From: Prosopocoilus inquinatus | Lineage: Eukaryota > Arthropoda > Insecta > Coleoptera > Lucanidae | Length of the DNA: 64,000 nt | Reading direction: 5' to 3' | Assembly: GCA_036172665.1 (NCBI GenBank) | Contig: CM069872.1 | Span: 41,650,101-41,714,100, forward strand | Shown: piece after piece, positions 57,710 to 64,000 of the stretch | Layout of the letters: each line of letters begins with the position of its first letter | How positions within the stretch are numbered: position 1 is the stretch's first letter | Notes under the pieces: generated by a model | What the model saw: only the letters and a program-made list of their open reading frames with translations | Told to the model about the DNA's origin: nothing | The model's database searches: none | Made by a program: the position numbers and the translations under genes

Positions 57710-58073
57710 TGTGTATTCACCTAATGTTAATTTGAGACTGTTATTTATCGTGTTTGGTGTGTTAATCCTCAGTGTACTATCATTAATTTTTAAGTATGTT
57801 TATAATATTCCTTTTTTTAATTTGTGGTGAGTAGGTTTATGGTAATACGACGGAGGGAAGGATTTTTTTTGTTGTAGGTATTTTTGATGCATGTGGTTTC
57901 TGTTACTTTATATTAAAGTATCGGTTGATATACGTAGACAGATAGCTAAAGGCATGTGTTCCCTCTCGTCTTTGTAGTTTCATTAAAACTGAATATATTT
58001 TACCTGAAGTAATAGTTGTTTTTTATTGGTATATTAAATTGTTAAATACAATATTTTTTCTTGTTTCAATCTA

Positions 58074-58083
58074 ATAAATAAAG
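58074..58083 (+). terminator. Polyadenylation signal of the bZIP gene
   Basis: AATAAATAAAG about 365 bp after the stop codon, with a T-rich stretch starting at about 58105. The 3' UTR is then roughly 57710-58100. Confidence 0.6.
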
Positions 58084-58314
58084 TGTGCAATAATCTACTT
58101 TGTAGTTTTTTTTTTTTACATAAATAGTATGAATTAATTAAACAAGAGTAGAAACATACAGTTCAATTAGAATAACTGAAAATTAGGTGAATCCTGAATC
58201 TCTGTGTGTTACTTAATGCTGTGAAATTATAAAAATAAACAAGATTATTTTTGGAAGCTTCGTCGTCGCCCTCATTTCCGTTAATTATGGGGCCAGTATA
58301 AACGACGCATTAAA

Positions 58315-59387
58315 ATGAAAATACCGGCGCTGCTTTTCGCGTTTTTCTTCGTCATAATCGAGTGTAGATACCTGCCTGGTAAATTTTTCTTAAATTTTCT
58401 TTGGGGGCAATTCATCCCTGCAACAATTCATTCTAGAGAATAGAACGGCGGCTGTACCAAATCCAGTGGAGGAAATACAACATGCAGTATGCAAGGTTGC
58501 GACTGAAGAAATTCAAGCTTCTGCAAATGCATCGATAACTAGACAGTTACGTGGTGTATGCAGCAGCCGTACGTACCTATCACAAAGTCTACAGTAAGTA
58601 CTTACATCTTGTTTGCAGAAGCAATGAATTCTAGATTTAATGAATTAGAAAGGCTACTGGTAAGAGAAATAGAAGAAATTAAATTGATGCTTCAAAGTGG
58701 TGGATACACCACACCAAAACCGTACAAACAGGAGGAAATTTTTACAAAAAGCGCACAGAATTATGATGACTATGACTACCTAACTGAAATAGAAAATTAC
58801 ACGCAGGCAATCATCACGAAAAATATAGATTATTCAAGAAGAAATAGCTCAAAACCACACGTGCAAATTGTAGGAAATAAAACTAATTTAAGCAGTAGCA
58901 CAATTGGAAATAGTTCAAAACAATCCATAAGGGATAAAGATATTATTAAATACAATGAAACTATTCAAAACACAGACATGGGAAAAGCATTTCTCTATTA
59001 CTGGAAAATTTATGATATCGGTAACATTTTAAAAGAAGATGTTTACATGATGAGTCCATCAATTGATTTTCTAGGTAAGATAACATTAATAAAAGTTTCG
59101 GCCTAAAAACGAAAATCATTTTAGGTCAGAAGTTGAATATAAAATTTTCTTCGAGGCATTTAGGTGCAAATTACGTTAACGTTGAACTTGTGTCTTCGGG
59201 GTACCTTACCAGGACACACCGCTTCGTTTTGCTGCACGAAGAAGACGCAAAGCAAGACTTAAACTCACAATTGCTGGGAAACAGGAAAAAGTATGCAACG
59301 AGTTTTAGAATCTCAAAGGATAAAATTCAATCGTTCATTAAAGACGATGTCTTGTATATTAAACTTTTGATTTATATGAATTTTTAA
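58315..59387 (+). CDS. Secreted or ER-lumen protein with C-terminal MATH (TRAF-like) domain
   Basis: Four exons (58315-58378, 58437-58553, 58619-59074, 59125-59387) join in frame to 299 residues; introns are 50-65 bp. The start MKIPALLFAFFFVIIECRYL is a signal peptide. Residues 61-86 (FNELERLLVREIEEIKLML) form a short coiled coil. Residues 90-180 are a low-complexity linker. Eight N-glycosylation sequons (N23, 52, 120, 136, 147, 150, 158, 173) lie between the signal peptide and the end of the linker. From about residue 185 (LYYWKIYDIG) to 297 the pattern fits a MATH domain: a first W strand, SSRHLGANYVNVELVSSGYL, RTHRFVLL, ATSFRISKDKI, and closing FIKDDVLYIKLLI, like the FVKDDTLFIKV strand of TRAFs. 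Known TRAFs are cytosolic; a secreted MATH protein recalls meprins but has no protease here. The third donor choice (GTGTAT at 58554) is weak but keeps the frame. Confidence 0.72.
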
Positions 59388-59640
59388 CGCCAATAAAATA
59401 TGTTACCATTTCATTTTTTTTTCTTTAGAGCATTGTTATATTTAACATTCCTGCCGATGTTCTTTGGTAATTTTCTCTTTTACTACACAGTTTTGAAAAT
59501 ACTGAAGCTTTTCTGGACTCTACATATTTATCAGTTGTTTAAAAAGTATGACCGTGTTGGGATAGGTAAAGTAAAGAGAAATGTGTAAAGAAAATGTAAT
59601 TCTAAAATAAATTAAAATTTCTAAATAAAATCACTAAAAC
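59388..59640 (+). other. Probable 3' UTR of the MATH-domain gene, with a downstream ORF
   Basis: Contains a 62-codon hydrophobic frame (59400-59588, starting MLPFHFFFFRALLYLTFLPM) just after the stop. It might be an alternative C-terminus with a membrane segment or simply UTR. AATAAA occurs at 59606-59611 and 59624-59629. Confidence 0.4.
59606..59629 (+). terminator. Polyadenylation signals of the MATH-domain gene
   Basis: Two AATAAA words, about 220-240 bp after the stop. Confidence 0.5.
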
Positions 59641-60217
59641 TTAACAAATATTCTAGAAGTACATAATGCAATTTAAAATGGTCATTTTGAGAAGGTACAA
59701 ATAGTACAAAATTTATATTATTTATAACACATAACAAAATCAGATTCCACAATAATTAGATTCTGTAAATGAACTACATGAAACTACAACACTGTTTATT
59801 ATACCTCAGTCGTAATCTAACAGTCCCAACAATAAATTAAACATAATGACAACATCGGTTACAACAATAGTTGCTGTAGTAATTCAGGACGAAGATATAA
59901 ATACGTATTTCCATTTAAAATCATAATCTAAAAGTTACGACGAAATAAACCAACTCATTTCAAAAAAAAAAAAAACTGTACACGTGAGCGCATTGGCGCA
60001 TCAATAAATAAAATAAAATTTCTTAAAATAAATTAAATTCATTACTATGGCCGTTCGATTTGGTGTAAATGTATGTGAGAAATCATAAATCATGCCAGTT
60101 CTTGTGATCACTACAAATGAGCTTGCCTTATGTAAAAAATAAAATGAAAATTCATAAATTAAAAAAGCAATTGAAATAAATTACTGCAAATGAAGACTAA
60201 AAAAAAAACTGGCATCA
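59641..60217. other. AT-rich spacer between convergent genes
   Basis: No ORF of note. It separates the plus-strand MATH gene from the minus-strand 3' exons, so the two transcription units converge here. Confidence 0.5.
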
Positions 60218-60223
60218 TTTATT
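60218..60223 (-). terminator. Polyadenylation signal after the distal FLYWCH exon
   Basis: AATAAA on the minus strand, 24 bp after the stop codon of the 60247-60506 exon. It is close but usable; other signals may lie further on. Confidence 0.4.
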
Positions 60224-60246
60224 GGTGTACTGTGTAGCACCGCCGT

Positions 60247-60506
60247 TCATGACAATTCAGGTGAAGGGCTGCAACTCGAAGCTTCAAGTCGCTGGATAAC
60301 ATCGTGAAGTTGAGCATGATTATGTCCGCTGTAAGAGAGGAGCATCGGACCACTCGAAGTTGTAACACAGCCCTCACAGTTCAGCGTCTTTTGCTTTACA
60401 CAGACCCACGTGCTTCGGTTTTCTCGCTTGTGATTTAGTGTGTATATGTGACCGTTGTGTATTAGAACTGGATGGCCCTTCCGGCTCTTCACGAAAACCA
60501 GACCAC
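60247..60506 (-). CDS. mod(mdg4): Alternative 3' exon with FLYWCH zinc finger, mod(mdg4)-type (distal)
   Basis: The exon opens after a minus-strand acceptor (atttgtcgcag) with GT completing a split glycine codon. It encodes GGLVFVKSRKGHPVLIHNGH, then YTLNHKRENRSTWVCVKQKT, then a second cysteine (NCEGC) and HNH, and ends in a stop after 86 codons. This is a FLYWCH module: FVxSxKGxPxLxxxGxxY, W-x-C, C and H-x-H as zinc ligands. Exons of this type are spliced one at a time onto a shared BTB part in insect mod(mdg4), giving chromatin and insulator proteins that differ in their C-terminus. The acceptor phase matches the donor at 63536 exactly, which is good support for use as an alternative to the 62068-62354 exon. 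Confidence 0.75.
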
Positions 60507-62067
60507 CTGCGACAAATATCCATAATACTTACTCTCTGTGAATGATTAATTTATCAAAGAAAAATAATAATAAAAAAATTAGCAAACCAAATTGATAGCA
60601 AAAATATTAATTAATGCATGTTCTGGTGGCTCAAGAGGTAATCGTCCAAATTTTTTTTGATGGTGTTGCAATAAAGGATTCACAAAATATTAGAGAGACG
60701 TTAGTTTTTTATGAATGACTTAATTTTTACAGAGCCCAATTAATCTAGGGTAGCTTCATCTTTTTCGTCTCTGAATCCGGTGTGACTTTGTCAATTTTTT
60801 TTTTAATAACTATAATCACTTAAATGGAAGATGAGAACGATAACTTTTGCCACATTGCTGAATTGCCCGTAGTTAACGAATAATTACTTAACATGCAATA
60901 AAAGGGAGCAACAAAATTCCGGAAAATATTGCAGATTATACGGCTTCTTTTTTTCAAAGATGAAACGCCCCAGTAATATTTTTGGATTAGGGATGATAAT
61001 TTTTAATATATATAAAAAAATAACAAAAGTGCGTAGAATATTTTAATACGAAATACTACATTAAACAGTACATAAATATAATTCTGAGATTCGATAATCT
61101 CCATCCTTGTCACAGAAATAAAAAAAAGCACACGAAAAATACAATAGAAAGAGAGCTTAACCATAAAAGTAATTAAAAGATACATTAGAATGAATGTAAC
61201 AAAAGAAATAATCAACTATCTGCTACAGTTACACCTATCTTATTCATTAAAACTTTGTCCAATACTAATCTCAAATGATTAAAAGCAAATTTCACACAAA
61301 AGATTCATTATCTTCGCCACACTTAATATTAACTTATGAATTTAAAAATGCCTTGGTAAGACTCACAGAAAAACACAAACAAAAAAAAATTATCCGAGTT
61401 TATCAGTCGTCAGATTTGATGCCCATCATTTCCTATTTCTTCAGTCGTATAAATGTAAATCACTTCTACAAGAAATTAAATAATAAACACAGTAAAAGCA
61501 GAGAGAGTATTCAAATTTTTAGTGTTAATAATTGAGATTCATTTGATAACAGTAATAATAATAATAATAATAGCGAGCAGCAATAAGTCTTAACCCATTT
61601 AAAGTCTTATTTGTCACTTTATGTATTTAAAAAAGAATTTCTTTCACTGGCGTGATGAGATTCTAAATGCTCTTCGTACTATGTACATTAAGAAAAAAGC
61701 CGTAAGTTCTAAGTTAAGATGATGATGAGTTAAAAAAGTAGTAATGCCAATAGTCACATGATCTTACAAAATAATGCTGAATGTTCATATAAAATTAAAT
61801 ATATCATACAAGTTGGAAAACTGTGTTAATTCAGAGCTAGAAGTTACCATATCGTTTAAAATCATAAAACTGCTTGTGTCAAACAAATAGTTGCGTTTCT
61901 AAAATTATTTTAACTGTAAACATTAAACCTATGTCTTTGTACTTTAATATATAGGAAAACTTGAATCAAGCATTAAAGAATTAATGCCTCTGTGATTGTA
62001 ATTTCTAGCCCTAGACAACACTAAACACTTTTTACATCACTTAAAAACCTTATTTGCACACTGGTTT
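60507..62067. other. Intron or spacer between alternative 3' exons
   Basis: AT-rich. I looked for further W-x-C/H-x-H frames on both strands and found none. An 86-codon plus frame (61275-61535) has no motif. An (AAT)n tract lies at 61554-61572. Confidence 0.5.
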
Positions 62068-62354
62068 TTAGCTAGCTGAGGCTTGCAGTAATACTTCTCT
62101 AAACTTTTCAATGGGAACTATAGTGTCCTCGTCGGGATTAATAATTTCAGGAATGACGGCGTGCGAGTGACCAGACGGCCATTTAACGATCTGCCCGTTT
62201 CGTGTCCAACATGTCGCCTGGCACTTAAACTGGTTTCTACTGAACTTGCAATACCAGAAGCACTTGCTTTTGTATGTGCTCTTCTTAAAAAACGTGTGAC
62301 CATCCACGATTAAACGGGGGTTCCCCCGCTTGCCCAACACACACTGCAGGGTCC
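62068..62354 (-). CDS. mod(mdg4): Alternative 3' exon with FLYWCH zinc finger, mod(mdg4)-type (proximal)
   Basis: After the minus-strand acceptor (ttttatctgcag) the exon starts with GG that completes a glycine codon in the same phase as the distal exon. It encodes GTLQCVLGKRGNPRLIVDGH, TFFKKSTYKSKCFWYCKF, then a second cysteine (FKCQATC), WPSGHSHAV and a 26-residue tail to the stop at 62068. KRGNPRLIVDGHTF, W-Y-C, C and H-S-H fit the FLYWCH signature. As with the other exon, it would be joined to the shared exon 63536-63962, giving a different C-terminus and presumably different partner or DNA contacts. A clear AATAAA directly downstream was not seen. Confidence 0.78.
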
Positions 62355-63535
62355 CTGCAGATAAAATAATACATTAACATTTAAATACCAAAATACACAC
62401 AGCTACAGTATTATATGGCATTCATCTATGTATACATCTAGCTATACGAGTGTGCAAAGGTTCAGTTTCGATTTAGAAAATTAAAAAAAAAAAAAAAAAC
62501 AAACTCACTTTAGCAACTAAACTATAGTGCACAGAAAGAAAGATCTAACTACAGAGAGTCTAATTAGAGACATACTTTATGCCATATAATAATATGAAAA
62601 TTAGACTGAGGTATTTAAAAGTTTTCTATTGTATTATTTTATTGAGGCACCCAATATGGAGAAGAAAATAAAACTTGTAACTTCACACAACAACATCACA
62701 ACACTGATATTTTTTTGTTCTTTATCAAATTTAGGGGTGAGCGATATCAAATTTTAGATCGGTTAACGAGAACTTAAAAATGTCCATTTTTTATCGATAT
62801 ATCATCGATGTTATTGATCGATGTTATCAGTAATTACAGATATAACCCGCAATCGCATCGCATCAACAGGTCCATGAAAAAATAGAAACAAGCCATTTAT
62901 TTCTTTTAATACGTCCCTGGTTATGTTATTTATTATAGCTATTTATTATAGGAGTGTCTTACTTGCTGTTAAGGCACCACTGTAATACATAGTTTTATCC
63001 AACATCTGTTTATTATGAAATCATAATAATGTCGATTTTGATTAATAGTTAATTATGGGTTTATAATTCCACTAGTGTTTCATAGACCTCATAATATATT
63101 CAAAAGCGGCATTATTATGAACAGTTGTTGGATAAAAACATAAATCCAGGAACAGTTCGTATGATTAGTTGTGAAAAATTTAAGTTTCTTTCATGTTATT
63201 TATTAATTGATACTGATCGGGTATTTTATCAATCACTGATAAAAAAATATTGTTATTTGATGTTATCCTCAATTTTTACTCGTCCTAATTAATTCCACTT
63301 TGAAAGAAAAATTCATGCAACAAACAGAAAATGAAGCTCAACCTTGTGAGGTAACCCAATTTAAAAATGTAAATCTGCAATATATAATACTTGTCCAAAA
63401 AAATTGTAATTAATATAGAAGACTATTACAAAACATAAGAAACCAAGAAGACCCGCTATCACCTTTAATTATTATTAAATAGTTTACTGCACATTCAACT
63501 TTATGGTACCAAGATAATGCTACAAGATGTTTTAC
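62355..63535. other. mod(mdg4): Intron between the shared exon and the first FLYWCH exon
   Basis: AT-rich. Around 62750-62850 and 63170-63270 are clusters of ATCGATGTTATTGATCGATG-like and TATCAATCACTGATA-like palindromic words. No coding sequence is seen. Confidence 0.5.
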
Positions 63536-63962
63536 CTGGGCTTGAAGTGTCCGCAGACATTTTCGACATGTTCGGATGCATCAGAATATTTGATTTTGAA
63601 TCGGAAGATTCTCCTAGTGTTGTGCTAAGTAACGCCGACATATCCATGTGCTCATCGTAAGACTGATCTCTGTAGTCATCCGATGGATCTAAGGGCTCCT
63701 GTTTGGGGTTAACATTAGCATTATGCACGTAGTCTGGTGTAGCAATGTTTGATTCTTCTAACCGGGGTTGTTTCGCAGGAACTTGTGGGGTAGATCTAGC
63801 GACAGGTGGTGATTTTATTGCTCTAGGCGATTCGATAGGTTTTAAATGTTGTATGGGCTTAATTATTTTTTTAATGGGTCGCCTTTTCAAAAATTGCTTA
63901 CTGTCTGTTGAACTTCCGAATGTTTGCGGACTACTTCTATGATTGTCTAAACCGTTTGAATC
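63536..63962 (-). CDS. mod(mdg4): Shared (constant) exon of a mod(mdg4)-type gene
   Basis: A minus-strand exon runs from an acceptor (gacttgttgtag) at 63963 down to the donor CCAG|GTAAAA at 63536. It carries 142 codons plus one base (phase 1), opening DSNGLDNHRSSPQTFGSSTD. It has a basic stretch FLKRRPIKKIIKPIQHLKP, a proline-rich part, then a SUMO-site-like NPKQEPLDPSDD and a serine-rich end KMSADTSSPG. There is no BTB domain in this piece; BTB would be in exons beyond the right edge. The phase-1 donor fits both FLYWCH exons downstream, and reading through the donor gives only nine more codons before a stop. The gene name rests on the shared-plus-FLYWCH layout, not on direct similarity of this linker. 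Confidence 0.65.
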
Positions 63963-64000
63963 CTACAACAAGTCCAATAGTTAAAACGATGACTTCATCG

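Noticed and set aside
59400..59588. Separate small membrane-protein gene after the MATH gene
   Set aside because: It starts 12 bp after the upstream stop without a promoter or acceptor of quality and shares the same poly(A) signals, so I treat it as UTR with a possible alternative end.

Overview
The window looks like AT-rich insect nuclear DNA: spliced genes with very short introns (25-90 bp range inside genes), long gene-poor stretches, and dense small inverted-repeat transposons. Three of the four gene identifications have a clear insect parallel (mastermind, an AT-hook bZIP resembling Xrp1, and mod(mdg4)). I could not fix the order; nothing here separates a beetle from other insects with certainty.

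Layout. Positions 1-35.2 kb hold no convincing complete gene. They may be a long upstream intron of mastermind plus its flank (inference), and they are loaded with transposon debris: a deleted Tc1/mariner copy (4.0-4.6 kb), a hAT transposase fragment and a probable solo LTR (5.5-6.2 kb), a mariner-like remnant (16.8-17.6 kb), and many MITE or foldback elements. The last five exons of mastermind lie at 35,211-36,984 (+), followed by a probable 1.8 kb 3' UTR. From 38.8 to 52.6 kb is another repeat-rich intergenic stretch with a 30-bp minisatellite, nested elements with CACCCTGTA-type ends, and a few exon-like islands. From 52.6 to 58.1 kb lies an AT-hook/bZIP transcription factor gene (+), with noncoding leader exons that can create upstream ORFs. 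At 58.3-59.6 kb (+) is a compact four-exon gene for a signal-peptide-bearing, multiply N-glycosylated protein ending in a MATH (TRAF-like) domain. From 60.2 to 64 kb, on the minus strand, are one shared exon and two alternative FLYWCH 3' exons of a mod(mdg4)-type gene. Its BTB exons would lie beyond the right edge.

Most notable find: a repeat family seen at 27.7-28.4 kb, 47.8-48.4 kb and as fragments at 44.0, 28.9, 29.6 and 50.4 kb that carries a type I hammerhead ribozyme motif. In both large copies successive ribozyme cleavage sites are exactly 312 bp apart. The large insertions are inverted (head-to-head) structures flanked by exact direct repeats of 8 and 12 bp. This is what is expected of a retrozyme or Penelope-related non-autonomous retroelement propagating through ribozyme-cut, possibly circular RNA. 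Some copies carry mutations in catalytic core positions, so only some should self-cleave.

Functional links: mastermind is the Notch co-activator, Xrp1-type factors act in stress and cell competition, and mod(mdg4) is a chromatin and insulator protein with a shared 5' part and swapped 3' exons. I see no evidence that the four genes form one functional unit.
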